Assembly: GCA_043228905.1 (NCBI GenBank)
Contig: JBHGNT010000001.1
Span: 34,472,001-34,536,000 of the forward strand
DNA: 64,000 nt
Reading direction: 5' to 3'
From: Azolla caroliniana
Lineage: Eukaryota > Polypodiophyta
The notes under the pieces are model-generated. The model had not been told where the DNA came from. It made no database searches and saw only the letters and a list, made by a program, of their open reading frames with translations. The translations under genes were made by a program, and so were the position numbers. Below are positions 53,755 through 64,000 of this stretch, one piece after another (the stretch's first letter is position 1; each line of letters starts with the position of its first letter).

Positions 53755-55354
53755 AATGGAGGACATATTTCTCTCGATCAAATAGAAGACAACAAGGGGT
53801 AAATCTATCACGTTTGGATAGAATATACATTGAAGGTTTTTTTTGTTGGAAAGGGTGGGGAGATTGGTATTGTATCAAGCTCTTTATTCTCAGATCATGC
53901 ACCCATGATTATGGTTGTTGTAAAACAGCCATATCATAACAATAGTTGTGGTCGTATTCCAAAATGGATTTATTTAGATACATCTCTTAGACATGATATT
54001 TTACAAATGTGGAAAGTGCAAAATACATCTTCTGAAAATGTCGTGCAAATGGTGAACTCTGCTATTCAGAGTACATCAAAATTTCTTAAATTGCAAGTAT
54101 TCAAGACTATGGAGAAATGTAAGTTACAAATGGCTACTAATCGAAGGGTTTTGAAGTCTCTTCAGCATTTTCAAGAAAAATGTCCACATGCATCTTGGGT
54201 TGAAATGGAATTGGGTCACTTAAGAAATGAGCTAACAAATTTAGAAGATAAGATATCTCAAACAAAGTTTCATGTTGCTGCTACGAAATGGGCTAGATTA
54301 GGTCATTCAAGTAGTTGTATTAGACAACTTCAAAGGGAAGATAGGTCTATTACGAAAGAGATTAATGAAATGAGAGACATTGCTACATCCTTTTATAAAA
54401 ATCTACTAAATACCCAACAATTTTCAATTCAAAAACTCCAAAAAAGGAAAATAGTTTTGGATTGTCTAGAACATAAGGTCTCAAATGAGATGGCCAAAGC
54501 ATTGGTTAAGGCAATCTCTTTTGTAGAGGTAAGAGTTGCATTAGTAGATGTTGGGAAGAATGTATGCCCAGGAAATGATGGATTGTCACCAGAATTTTTT
54601 TAGAATATTGGGATGATATAGCCAATGTTTTCAAATCCTCTTTACAATAAGTTTTTAAATTGGGAAGGATGCCTGCTGAATGGAATGAAGAAATGGTTTA
54701 TTTGATTCCAAAATTAGAAGGTGTGGTGGATGATATTAAGAAATGGAGGCCTATAACTCTTTTAAATACTATATATAAAGTTTATGCTAAATTATTAGCG
54801 ACGCGTCTGCAACCTTTTCTTCCACATATTGTGCATAAAACTTAGACATGCTTTATACAAGAAAGGAGTATATTTGATAATATTTTCATGTTTTGGGAGA
54901 TGATAGCAACAACGCAAGAAACAAAACAAGAATTGACAATATTGCTTTTGGATTTTGAGAAAGCATATGACAAAGTCGATTGGAATTTCTTATATGAAAT
55001 TATGGGTCGTTTAGGTCTTCCAAGTGACTATGTTCAAGCTGTTTTTGCATTATATAATTCAGCAGGTAGTCGTGTTCTTGTTGAAGGAGCACTAGGTAAT
55101 ACTTTTCCAATTACTAGATCAGTGAGACAAGGATGTCCTTTGGATGCATATTTAGTGGGAGAAGCCTTTAGTGCATTCTTGCATAAGAATAGGTTACCTA
55201 TTAAAGGAATAGAGTGGCCAGGTGTGGACGAGGTTGTGTTAGACTGTGAATTTGCAAATGACACAGCATCATATGTTGTAGGAGATGATAGAAATCTCTG
55301 TAATGTGCAAAGTGTTATGTGATGCTTCAGGTGCAATTATCAATTGGCATAAAT
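53755..55354 (+). pseudogene. LINE ORF2 remnant, part 1 (endonuclease end and reverse transcriptase)
   Basis: Endonuclease tail: SRLDRIYIEG and, after a frameshift in a run of T near 53838, SLFSDHAPMIMVVV with the conserved SDH. RT: CPGNDGLSPEFF (54570), WRPITLLNTIYKVYAKLLAT, LLLDFEKAYDKVDWNFLYEI, RQGCPLDAYLVGEAFSAFL. The catalytic YADD box reads FANDT (Asp to Asn). Plant L1-like. Stops near 54601 and 54843. The frame continues at 62059 after element F. Confidence 0.87.
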
Positions 55355-55778
55355 TGTTGAGAGACAAGCTCAACATTCGGTGCGTAATCGGGTGCGTAAC
55401 CCAGTGCATAAACTGGGTGCGTAGAACCATGTGCACAATAGGCCATAGTGATGCGTAAACCATGAGGCCGTTAGAAAGATATTCCTCGAAAGGAACAATT
55501 TTGGGAGTGAGTGTAGCGGCTCATTTATGAGCGTCAAGTACTGTTAGTACTTGTGTCAGCCCATTTGTCAGGGCTTGTATAAAAGGTGCTCACTGAGCAC
55601 GGTGTATGTACACAGGGGGTCATTATTTTGAACCTAGTTTTCTATTGTCTGCTCTCTCTGTCTCGCTCCCTCTCCATCTCCATCTTTGCGTTTTCTGTGT
55701 TTTACCGAATTGTCTTATTCCTCCGGACTGTCTACTTTGTGTTTACACACACGCTTCCACACAATGTATTCTTTTACA
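55355..55778 (+). repeat. 5' LTR of element F (424 bp)
   Basis: Tip TGTTGAGAGACAAGCTCAAC as in C. CAAGTACTGTTAGTACTTG near 55537-55555, TATAAAAG at 55578-55585, GTGCTCACTGAGCAC at 55586-55600. Ends CTTTTACA. Confidence 0.94.
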
Positions 55779-55790
55779 TGGTATCAGAGC
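55779..55790 (+). promoter_or_regulatory. Primer-binding site of element F (tRNA-iMet)
   Basis: TGGTATCAGAGC directly after the LTR. Confidence 0.9.
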
Positions 55791-55882
55791 GCGAGGGTTG
55801 AAGTCCTCGGCAGCCGACAAGAAAAGTTTGTGACAAACTAGAGTTGAATTTGTTCGCTTTCAGAGAAGAAAAAGACAATACT

Positions 55883-57190
55883 ATGGACAGAGGAATTGGA
55901 AGCTCACTTTCGACTTAAAAGCTTGACAGAAGCAACTACGCATCTTGGTCTTATAAGATGCAACAGTACTTGCTCGGCCATGGCTACTGGAGTTATGTCG
56001 AAGGAGCAAACAATGTGGCACCCGACTCGACACACAGGGACTATCCGGCTTGGGAACAAGCGGCAAGCAAAGTGATGTACTGCTTCGCGTCCTGTGTGAG
56101 CGATCAGCTTTTGAGTTATATTCAGGATGCCAAGACGTCAAAGGACGCGTGGGCGAATCTCAAAAGGATTTTCGCTGCCAGCACAACGGCCAGAAAGCTG
56201 CAGCTCAGACAGGAGCTCAACAATGTACGACAAAGAGATATATCGGTAGTTGATTACACCACCAAGATCAAAGAAATCTGCGACTCTCTCGCCTCCGTCA
56301 ACATGAACGTCGAGGAAGATGAAATGGTGCAGGTTTGTCTGGGTGGCTTAGCGTCAAAGTTCGAACCTTTCTGAACGGCAGTCTGCACGAGGGAGATTAC
56401 GGCTTCGTTTTTCGAGCTTCAGTCAATGTTGCTCATAGAAGAAAACCACGCGGGTGCGTCGACGAGTGAGCACGCCGATGGCAAGATGCTTTACACGGAG
56501 GATGATAGGCCCCGTGGTCGTGGTAGACGGGGCGGATCGGCGCGCAATGGAGGCGGCCGACAAGAGCAGAACAAGCGGCATAATCGAAATGCCGACAGTA
56601 GTTCCGGACCCTCCACAAGCAGGGGGAGTCATGGTGGCGCCGGAAGCTGACAAGAGAAGGTTGCGCTGAATTGCTGGTACTGTGGCAAGAAAGGCCACAA
56701 GGAGAGCGAGCTGATTCGGACAAAGCCGGATCGGGCCGAAGAGACGCAGAGAGGCATCAGAGATCGCAATATGCAGAAGGCTCTAAACGAGTTGGAAACA
56801 AATCGGGCCCAGCCTTTGTAATGAAGCATAAGTCCAACTCTATGGCCGTAAACACCTCAAAATTGAGCAAGGTGTAATATCTGGATTCTAGAGCGTCAAA
56901 TCATATGACGAGCCACGAGGAGTGGTTCTCATACTTGGAGATGCCGGAATCACGAGGGGTTGTCGAAACGGGAGATGACACTCCGCATACAATCAAACAT
57001 GTCGGAGAAGTTCCCCTCAGTCACGTCGGGCAGAAAGGGAAGCTAATGAACGTGTTGCAGGTCCCGACAATAACGAAGAACTTGGTGTCGGTCGGTCAGA
57101 TCGTCGACCAAGGTATGCAAGTTCGATTCACACCTTGGCTGCTTCATAGAAGAGGAAGGCAAAGTAATCGCGCAAGGGCGTCGTGAAGGG
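55883..57190 (+). pseudogene. Element F gag and protease
   Basis: ATG 55883, TAA after about 11 codons (55916-55918), then YASWSYKMQQYLLGHGYWSY and 138 open codons to a TGA at about 56374. RGRGRRGGSARNGGGR, then a knuckle CWYCGKKGHKESE that loses its last Cys to a deletion. Protease LDSRASNHMTSH has Arg for Gly in D-S-G. Then VPTITKNLVSVGQIVDQGMQ and a frameshift near 57140. Confidence 0.85.
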
Positions 57191-57193
57191 AGG

Positions 57194-58131
57194 ATGTTTA
57201 TCCTCGACACTAATCAAGTCGGAACCGCGTTGTACGCGAAAGGACAAAGGGCCGATTCGGATATCAACTTGTGGCACAAGCGGTTCGGCCACGTAAATTT
57301 CCCACGGCTTCGTGAAATGCAAACGGAGAACATTGTTTTCGGGTTGCCAAAATTTCGTGGTCGGCATGGCCAAGTCGGCGAAGCCTGTCAGATGGGAAAA
57401 CAAGACCGACTTCCATTCCCCAATGAGCGTAATCGTAGTCGAAGTCCGCTGGATTTGATCCATTCAAATGTGTGGGGTCCGGCACAGAACGTGAGTCTCA
57501 GTGGAAGCCGTTACTTTGTAACCTTCATCGATGATTTCACTCGGCACACATGGGCATGCACGATCGCAAAGAAGAGCGAAGTTTTCGCATGTTTCCTAGA
57601 GGTGAAGAGCCTCGCGGAAAGGGAAACAAGGCGTAAAATCAAATGCCTACGGTCCGATGGCGGGAAGGAATACTTCTCCAACCAATTCACATGTTATCTA
57701 CGGAAGGAGGGAAATCGACGTGAATTCTCATGTAGATATACGCCGGAGCAGAACGGCGTAGCCGAGCGGAAGAATCGGACGATTGAAGAAGCGGCCCGGG
57801 CAATGCTTGAAGAGAAGCATATGCCAAAATTCTATTGGGCCGAAGCCGTGAAGACGGCTGTCTACCTGCAGAATCGGACTTCTGCTAATGGAGGAGCGTC
57901 GCCACATGAGCTGTATTTCGGGAAGAAGCCAAATTTGGCACACTTGAGGATTTTCAGTAGCATTGCTTATGTGCATGTGCCGAAGGAAAAGAGGAGGAAG
58001 CTGGATGAAAAAGCCGAGAAATGTATCTTGGTCGGCTATTCAGATGAGCAGAAAGGGTATAAGTGTTATAACCCTCGAACAAAGTACGCGTAAGCCGCGA
58101 CGTCGTGTTCGACGAGTCCACTTAGTGGTAC
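57194..58131 (+). pseudogene. Element F pre-integrase and integrase
   Basis: Nearly 300 open codons: LWHKRFGHVNFPRLREMQ, HSNVWGPAQNVSLSGSRYF (the first catalytic Asp of HSDVWGP is Asn), RSDGGKEYFSNQF, YTPEQNGVAERKNRTIEEA. A frameshift near 58091 leads into the linker, and TAG follows near 58124. Confidence 0.87.
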
Positions 58132-59717
58132 TTGCCTTCACCTCCAATACCTCAAGACTCCATTCCGATTTTTGAAGAAGAAATCAGCGAGGCTGAAATG
58201 CCTCCGTATGATGAGGACGTCGGAGCTCTGAGAGAGAGTCAGATCTCATTTCGGCTAAGCGGGTTGAATGAGGGGTTGGGCCGAGATGGCCAACCAGATG
58301 ATGAGACGGCGAGTAGTGGAGACTCAGCCATGCATTCCCCGCGCAGGAAGCCGAGGAGTTGGCTTACGCGCAAGGAAAAAGGCAAGAAGAAAATGCCAGA
58401 ATACGACTTCGGCAATGCCGAGTCAGATCGGAATGAGTCTGATTACGGGAAAACTGAAAAGGAACCTCCACGAAAGAGGTCGACGGTAGCCGAAAAGGTC
58501 GTGAAATCGGGTAATCACAAATTACACCGATCTACCCGCCTCAAGAACCCCGTAAGGAGATACGGGTATAATGAGTACATGGCGCACCATTATGCGTACA
58601 TGACGCGAGTGGCGAAAGTGTGTGAGCCAGAGAGCTACGCAGAAGCGGCGAAGGACGCAAATTGGCGTGCCGCAATGGATGAAGAAACGTGCGCATTATC
58701 AGAGAATGAAAACTGGGACCTAGTTGACGCACCGAAGGATGTAAAGCCGATCGGATGTAGATGGGTGTATAAAGTGAAATACAACATTGATGGCTCTGTC
58801 AACCGCTACAAGGCCCGTTTAGTAGCTAAAGGCTACGCGCAGAAGCACGACGTGGACTATGATGAGACCTTCGCGCATGTCGCAAAAATGACTACCGTCC
58901 GTGTTTTGCTCACGGTAGTTGCAGCAAAGGGGTGGCACTTACATCAGATGGATGTAAAGAACGCGTTCTTGCAAGGTGATCTTGAGGAGCAGGTGTACAT
59001 GGTACAGCCCCCCGGTTTTCTATCCAAACAAAACACCTCAGCAATTTTCCAATTGAAGAAGTCCTTATACGGACTAAAGCAAGCCCCACGAGCTTGGAAC
59101 GCAAAGATTACGCAACAGTTGCGTAGGATGGGGTTTGCGTCGTCGAAGTCGGACTCTTCTCTATTTGTTCGGCAAGGTCAATATGGACCGGTCAACTTGC
59201 TCTTGTACATTGATGATTTAGTCATCGTCGGTGCCGACCTTGACGAAATCCGCCGCGTGAAGTCTCAACTTGCGGCATCGTTTGAAATGAAGGATCTCAA
59301 AGACCTTCATTACTTCCTTGGGATCGAAGTGATCCATACCCCCGAAGGCATATTGATGAGCCAGCATCATTACGCGCTGAATATGCTCTTCAAGTTCGGG
59401 ATGGCAAACTGTAAGCCCATCTCGACCCCTCTAGATAGAAACGCAAAGCTTCGCTGAGATTCCGGGAAGGCGTGCGACCCGACACAGTTTCGACAGATTG
59501 TCAGAAGCCTTATCTATCTGATGATTACTCGGCCGGATCTTAGTTATCCAGTCAGCCTAATCAATCAATTCATGTCGTAGCCTACGGCCGAACACTTTCA
59601 GTGCGCGCAACGAATACTGCGTTATGTTAGCGGCACGAAAGACATGGCGTTGTTTTATCGGGCAGGCATAGCCGAACAGTTAGTCAGCTACACGGATGCC
59701 GATTGGGCCGGAAACGT
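58132..59717 (+). pseudogene. Element F reverse transcriptase and start of RNase H
   Basis: 441 open codons: ESQISFRLSG linker, NENWDLVDAPKDVKPIGCRW, YKARLVAKGYAQKHDVDYDE, MDVKNAFLQGDLEEQVYMV, KKSLYGLKQAPRAWN. The catalytic box reads YIDDLVIVGADLDEIRRV at about 59208. TGA at 59455-59457 and TAG at 59578-59580, the latter at the codon where C has TGA. Ends in DADWAGN at the insertion. Confidence 0.87.
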
Positions 59718-60063
59718 TGTCGGGGTAGTTGTGGTTCGTGCAGCGAAGTCGCGGGGACTAAGGTTAAGGGGAGTTGAAGAAACTTAACTTTTAATAAGGC
59801 TTGTATGGTGATGTTAGAAAGGTTAAGAGTAGCAAGAAGAAGAGTTACGAGTAATGTGTGAGAGAGAGAGACGAGAATAGATAGAAGATAGAGACAATAT
59901 ATGATTCAAGAAACAAGATAGAGACAAAATATGATTTAAGAAGGAAGATTGAGACAAAGTATGAATCAAGAAGCAAGAATATTTGATATAAACATGATGA
60001 AAAAGACAATATTTTACCAACTTTACAATCTTTGATCGCAAACTGAACACATTCTCTACCGAC

Positions 60064-60124
60064 CCTTGATTTGAACCCTCGACTTCAACTCTGAGAGACA
60101 AGACACTTCCCCAAATGAGCTAGC
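60064..60124 (-). repeat. tRNA-like module inside the LTR-like insertion
   Basis: Minus strand: TAGCTCATTTGGG (A box), then GGTTCAAATCA (B box) about 35 bp on. Looks like a tRNA-derived SINE head or tRNA relic. Acceptor stem not clear. Confidence 0.55.
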
Positions 60125-60378
60125 TTCTTTGCTTAATAAATTGTCTGATTTCTTACGTTCTCTTCCTTGATTCCTTACCCTATTTTCCCCTTGCCCCTCT
60201 TTATATAAGTGTTGCCATGCATATGGTAATGTATGGGAGCATGGCATGCATGCAATGCATGAGTTACATGCAATGCATGATCGCCATTTGGCGCACATGC
60301 ATTGCATGTGATGAATGATGGCTATGTATGAAAATAGATATGGGATAAGTATAATGATGAAAATGCATTTTAAAATAA

Positions 60379-60638
60379 CTAACCTACCTTAGTGGTGTAT
60401 GCTTGGTGCTTGGTATACAAGGTTGAGGGTTCAAGTCCCTCAATTTTACTTAATACAATATATAGCTTCATTCTTATATCATGAAACACATTTATTACAC
60501 ACTTTTACAAATAAATAGCCTAGCCTAGTGGTATGTACATTGTACATCGTTTATAAGGATGTGGGTTCAAGTCTCTCAAATATTATTAAATACAACATTT
60601 AAGCTCATTTTTATATCGTGAAGCACATTCTTCACGAC
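60379..60638 (+). repeat. Tandem pair of tRNA-like modules (about 134-bp unit)
   Basis: Unit 1 (60379-60512) has ACCTTAGTGGT and GGTTCAAGTCC; unit 2 (60513-60638) has TAGCCTAGTGGT and GGTTCAAGTCT. Both go on with AATACAA, AGCT-CATT and TATATC-TGAA-CACATT. Unit 2 runs to the LTR end, so the duplication involves the LTR tip. Either a SINE dimer or an LTR duplication around tRNA-like DNA. Confidence 0.6.
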
Positions 60639-60639
60639 A

Positions 60640-61484
60640 ACGCCCACGATCGTCGATCCACATCTGGATACGCATTCTCATTGGGAAGTGCGGCGATCGC
60701 ATGGAGCAGCAAGAAGCGGCCGACAGTAGCACTGTCGAGCACGGAGGCCGAATATCGAGGGGCGATTGTCGCTACGTGCGAAGTCATTTGGCTGAAACGA
60801 CTATTACGGGATCTGCATGTAGAGGTGTCTAATCCGACGACGATCTATTGCAACAACCTCAGAAGTATCCACCTTGCGAAAAACCCCGTGTTACACGCTC
60901 GGACCAAGCACATTGAGGTGCATTACCATTTTGTCCGCGAGCGGGTCCTTTCAGGTGAAGTCGAACTTGTGCATGTTCCGACTAGTCAGTAGGTTGCCGA
61001 CATCTTCACCAAGCCTCTTGGTCTCAACAAGTTACGGCATTTCTCAGGTGAGCTTGGGTTGCGTCACTTTGACACGCCGAACTTGAGGGGGAGAAAGGAA
61101 GACAAACAGGAACAAGAGTGTGAAAGGAGCGGAGGTAAGCATCACGGCGGAAGTGACCAAGATGCGGAGTCGGATGGAGAATTCGACTTCGAACCGACTG
61201 AAGAAGTCGAAGACGAAAGCAAGGGCCATAAGCATAAGAAGGAGCTGAGGACAGCCAAAACTGGGGGAGATAAGGCCAAGACAAAGATGTGGTTAGATAT
61301 TGTCAGGGGCCTGAAGATTGAGGACAAATTGGAGACAGCCAATTTGGATGAGAGCGGAATTGAATCAAAAGTGTTCGATTCGGATATGCTGAATCAACTG
61401 AAGGCCATGCGGAGAAAAGGGCAGCAAAGGACACGCCGACAATGCGACAGCAAGGGCGCTAAGAAGGGCCGAACAAGCAGATAA
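60640..61484 (+). pseudogene. Element F RNase H and charged extension
   Basis: RNase [39 protein letters not shown], one TAG at 60990-60992, then VADIFTKPLGLNKLRHF. The frame runs past the purine tract TTGAGGGGGAGA (61082-61094) for about 130 codons, rich in Glu, Asp and Lys, with FDSDMLNQLKAMRRKGQQR matching the C extension (FDSDTLNQPRPKRKKRKQ). A second purine tract TTGAGGGGGA lies at 61603-61612, next to the LTR. Confidence 0.82.
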
Positions 61485-61613
61485 GCTGACCGGAAGGGTC
61501 GAAGCACGTGGAATCGAACGGATTGAGGAGCGCAAGCGAGGCATGAAGCCAGAAGGAACCGGAGCGTAGATCCGGAAGAGCGGACGGAACCTCAAGTTGA
61601 GCTTGAGGGGGAA

Positions 61614-62053
61614 TGTTGAGAGACAAGCTCAACATTCGGTGCGTAATCGGGTGCGTAACCCAGTGTGTAAACTGGGTGCGTAGAACCATGTGCACAATAG
61701 GCCATAGCGGTGCGTAAATCGTGAGGCCGTTAGAAAGATATTCCTCGAAAGGAATAATTTTGGGAGTGAGTGTAGCGGCTCATTTATGAGCGTCAAGTAC
61801 TATCAGTACTTGTGTCGGCCCATTTGTCAGGGCTTGTATAAAAGGTGCTCACTAAGCATAGTGTATGTACACATGGGATCATTATTTTGAATCTAGTTTT
61901 CTGTTGTCTGCTCTCTCTATCTCGCTCCCTCTCCATCTCCATCTCTGCATTTTCTATGTTTTATCGAACTGTCTTATTCCTTCGAACTGTCTTATTCCTT
62001 CGAACTGTGTACTCTGTGTTTACACACGCTTCCGCACAATGTATTCTTTTACA
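61614..62053 (+). repeat. 3' LTR of element F (440 bp)
   Basis: Same as 55355-55778 with substitutions and an extra copy of an 18-bp unit TCTTATTCCTTCGAACTG near 61970-62006. TATAAAAG near 61837. Followed by TAAAT. Confidence 0.94.
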
Positions 62054-62058
62054 TAAAT

Positions 62059-62969
62059 CAATGGGATTTTGGGTTGGGGAAGGTCTTACTCCTACTTGGT
62101 GTCCAAACAGTGGATTCCGTTGGATACCAAAGGGCTCTCTTGTGAGATATTTAGGATGCCAAGTGGGAATTAATCTTCCTCCAAAAGCTCATATACAACC
62201 ATTACTGCTTTCTTTGAGGAAAAAATTGATTTTTTGGAGTTCTAAGAATTTGTCACTTGCTAGGAGGCTAGTTATTTCTAATCAAGTATTACTCTCCTCA
62301 ATGTGCTATATTCTATCCTCTTGGTTATTCTTCATATCATTGTTGTCAAAGTTACAGAGATTTATTAGGAATTTTTTATGGGGATCTACTGATTTTAATT
62401 ATGTTAGACCAAAGGTAGCTTGGAAAACTATTATAGCACTAACTTCTCAAGGGGGTTTAGGTTTGGTAGATCCCTGATGCAATCTAAGGCATTATTGGCA
62501 AAATTTATTGTACGAGGATTACTGCCAGGAAATGAGCCGTGGAAGATGCTTCTTCAATTGAGAATGAAAGAGGTCTTCCTGAAAACTGGAGGTGAATGGA
62601 CAAGGTCTCTCCGATGGTGGTTTATTCCTAACTTTCATTCGCATAAGATAGTGTTTCAAAATGATAGATTCTTCGCTACGATAAAGCGAGCCTAGTGGTC
62701 CATAAAGGATAACTTGCAACAAGTTCGACCCAAGTCGGTGGATGAATGGTTACATCAGCCATTGGTTTGGAATCCTTTACTTCTAGACGTTGAAGGGTCT
62801 ATGTTGGGGAGGAGAGTCAGATTAAATTATGCTCAAGTGGACTGAGTCTCATCTTTTGCCTCATCCCTTAGTAATTGGCAATAGTTTGTTCACAACCCTA
62901 CTCATATTATTCAACAAGAATGTAGAGGAATAAGAGGAGGAAAGGTGATAGTTGATGAGTTAAGGAAGT
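62059..62969 (+). pseudogene. LINE ORF2 remnant, part 2 (C-terminal region)
   Basis: Rejoins the LINE frame at NWHKSMGFWVG across element F. Then SGFRWIPKGSLVRYLGCQVG, LSLARRLVISNQVLLSSMCY, WKTIIALTSQGGLGLVDP, the usual region after RT in plant LINEs. Stops from 62474 onward. Ends at 62969 where the LTR of element H starts. No poly(A) tail or LINE target duplication is visible. Confidence 0.85.
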
Positions 62970-63584
62970 TGTAAGGAATAGACCCTTCTATTCACCTTCA
63001 CCGTTCGGCCACAACCGAGTAAGCGCGAATCGATGGAGCAGAAAATAGGAACCACAAAGAGAAACAAAACGCGAGTACACAGAGAGTAACGTGGAAAACC
63101 CTAGACGGGAAAAACCACGGGAGTACAAGGCTCCAAACCAACACTATACAGAGAAGTATACAATGGCGAGCTGCAAGGCGACGACCTTGAGCTCGCTGTC
63201 CTCGCCACAGGCGGCGGAAATACACAGAGGCGTCTACCTCTTCCTCTCTCTCACGCGCTATCTCTCTCTCTCTCTCTCACGGCTGCTTACACTTCACTCC
63301 TCTTGCGTGGAAAAACAGAAAAATGAGAAGCAACAGTAAAACTGTTTGCCCTAAGTCATATTTATACTTATATGACTTTGGGCTATTTACAACTATAGCC
63401 TCAGGGGCCCATAGCGAACATATTCACGGATATGTCCCTGCATCCGGATCGCTCTCCGGGTACATTCGTCATCCGGCACCGAAGCCGGGGTCTTCGTCAT
63501 CCGGTTCCAAAACCGAAACCGGGCTTGTCGGCATTCATCTCCGATATCCGACCATCCCATCCGAAAGGGACCGAAATCCCAACA
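62970..63584 (-). repeat. 3' LTR of element H (615 bp)
   Basis: On the minus strand begins TGTTGGGATTTCGG and ends CTATTCCTTACA. Length agrees with the 614-bp solo LTR. Core promoter complement TGCCCTAAGTCATATTTATA at 63347-63366. GA/CT microsatellite near 63254-63274. Confidence 0.88.
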
Positions 63585-63594
63585 AACTCCCCCT
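63585..63594 (-). promoter_or_regulatory. Polypurine tract of element H
   Basis: Complement of AACTCCCCCT, between the pol stop codon and the LTR, identical in style to E. Confidence 0.8.
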
Positions 63595-64000
63595 TCACTT
63601 CGGCATGGGATGTCTCTCCAATCCGATCCTCTTCCGGCATGCTTCCAGCTTGTCGGGTGTGAGCACCTTGGTCAGCATATCCGACCCGTTCTCGTCCGTG
63701 TGGACCTTCGTCAGCACGAACTCCTTGTCTTCTATCCTTTCCCGGATCCAGTGATATCTTCGCTGGATGTGCTTCGTCCGGGAGTGATAGGCCGCGTTCT
63801 TCGCAAGGTGGATTGCACTCTGACTGTCGCAGTAGAGTCGGTACTCCTCCTGTTGGATACCGAGCTCTCTAATGAAGTCCTTCATCCATATTATTTCCTT
63901 GCCGGCTTCAACAGCCGCCATGTACTCCGCCTCCGTGGTTGACAACGCAACCGTCTTCTGCAGCCTCGACTGCCATGAAACAGCTCCCCCTGCATACGTC
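63595..64000 (-). CDS. Element H polyprotein, RNase H C-terminal part (5' side outside window)
   Basis: Open to the window edge with no stop: YAGGAVSWQSRLQKTVALST, EAEYMAAVEAGKEIIWMKDF, YCDSQSAIHLAKNAAYHSRT, HTDENGSDMLTKVLTPDKL, stop TGA at 63595-63597. Very close to residues about 1220-1357 of E. Whether the rest is intact cannot be seen. Confidence 0.85.
   Translation of the reverse strand, partial: TYAGGAVSWQSRLQKTVALSTTEAEYMAAVEAGKEIIWMKDFIRELGIQQEEYRLYCDSQSAIHLAKNAAYHSRTKHIQRRYHWIRERIEDKEFVLTKVHTDENGSDMLTKVLTPDKLEACRKRIGLERHPMPK

Larger units (their letters stand above)
59718..60639 (-). repeat. Solo-LTR-like insertion in element F RNase H (about 922 bp)
   Basis: On the minus strand it begins TGTCGTGAAGAATG, like the J LTRs, and ends CCCCGACA. 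TATA-like ACTTATATAAAGA on the minus strand at 60201-60210. Flanks ACGT and ACGC are an imperfect duplication at the expected site, and RNase H resumes directly ([14 protein letters not shown]). Length and TG-CA ends fit a solo LTR; no second copy in the window to confirm. Confidence 0.6.
55355..62053 (+). mobile_element. Ty1/copia element F, decayed
   Basis: Exact TSD TAAAT (55350-55354, 62054-62058) in the LINE, LTRs of 424 and 440 bp, iMet primer site. Gag-Pol broken by stops, small deletions and a solo-LTR-like insertion in RNase H (59718-60639). Sister to C; carries the same kind of extension after RNase H. Confidence 0.94.
62970..64000 (-). mobile_element. Ty1/copia element H, minus strand, runs off the right edge
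   Basis: LTR at 62970-63584 then, reading left from the edge, the end of an intact pol. Inserted in the LINE after GAAGT (62965-62969), which should recur beyond the window. Same family as the solo LTR at 42559-43172 and near E in coding sequence. Confidence 0.88.

Noticed and set aside
54888-55322. Functional LINE reverse transcriptase
   Set aside because: Catalytic box is FANDT, frames are broken on both sides and the copy is split by retrotransposons.

Overview
The window looks like nuclear DNA of a flowering plant. The evidence is two intronless aspartic-protease-fold genes of the plant TAXI/basic-7S-globulin inhibitor type, several Ty1/copia retrotransposons whose primer sites match plant initiator tRNA-Met, a plant-type LINE, a MITE, and AT-rich intergenic DNA. 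The species cannot be fixed from the sequence. No bacterial, organellar or CRISPR signal was seen.

Layout. 1-10.9 kb is the only gene-bearing part. Two paralogous secreted inhibitor-like genes lie head to head (4203-5585 minus; 7763-9136 plus), separated by about 2.2 kb that carries local tandem duplications. A 131-bp hairpin MITE sits just past the 3' end of the first gene. From 10.9 kb to the right edge the window is almost entirely nested retroelements.

10.9-22.4 kb: a gag-only LTR element (J2) is interrupted by copia element A (11634-21122, TSD GGTCC, LTRs identical except for one CT repeat). A's gag is in turn interrupted by a 4.03-kb terminal-inverted-repeat element (12737-16767) that contains an array of palindromes. 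22.4-24.5 kb: LTR-like debris, a copia scrap and a tRNA-like module. 24.5-27.6 kb: a decayed Ty3/gypsy element. 27.6-39.9 kb: a three-level nest in which copia fragment D holds element C (28117-39270, TSD ATAAT), and C holds element E (31892-37412, TSD TTTTA). E has an intact 1,357-codon polyprotein and 703-bp LTRs that differ at one base. 39.9-41.6 kb: a second gag-only element, J. 41.6-47.4 kb: minus-strand copia element I (TSD CGAAC), holding a solo LTR (TSD ATCTA) and a J-type LTR fragment that replaces its reverse-transcriptase core. 48.5-64 kb: a LINE hit by three copia insertions, G (TSD TAACT), F (TSD TAAAT) and H (runs off the right edge). F itself holds a solo-LTR-like insertion with tRNA-like modules.

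How the parts relate. E is the only element with complete machinery. Its relatives D, I and H are broken, and D and I share one nonsense codon, so the family may have spread defective copies using enzymes supplied in trans. C and F are sister families. Both carry a charged coding extension after RNase H and palindromes around the LTR promoter. The most unusual structures are the TIR element with its palindrome array, the post-RNase-H extension of C and F, and the gag-only J elements with a shared non-Met primer site.
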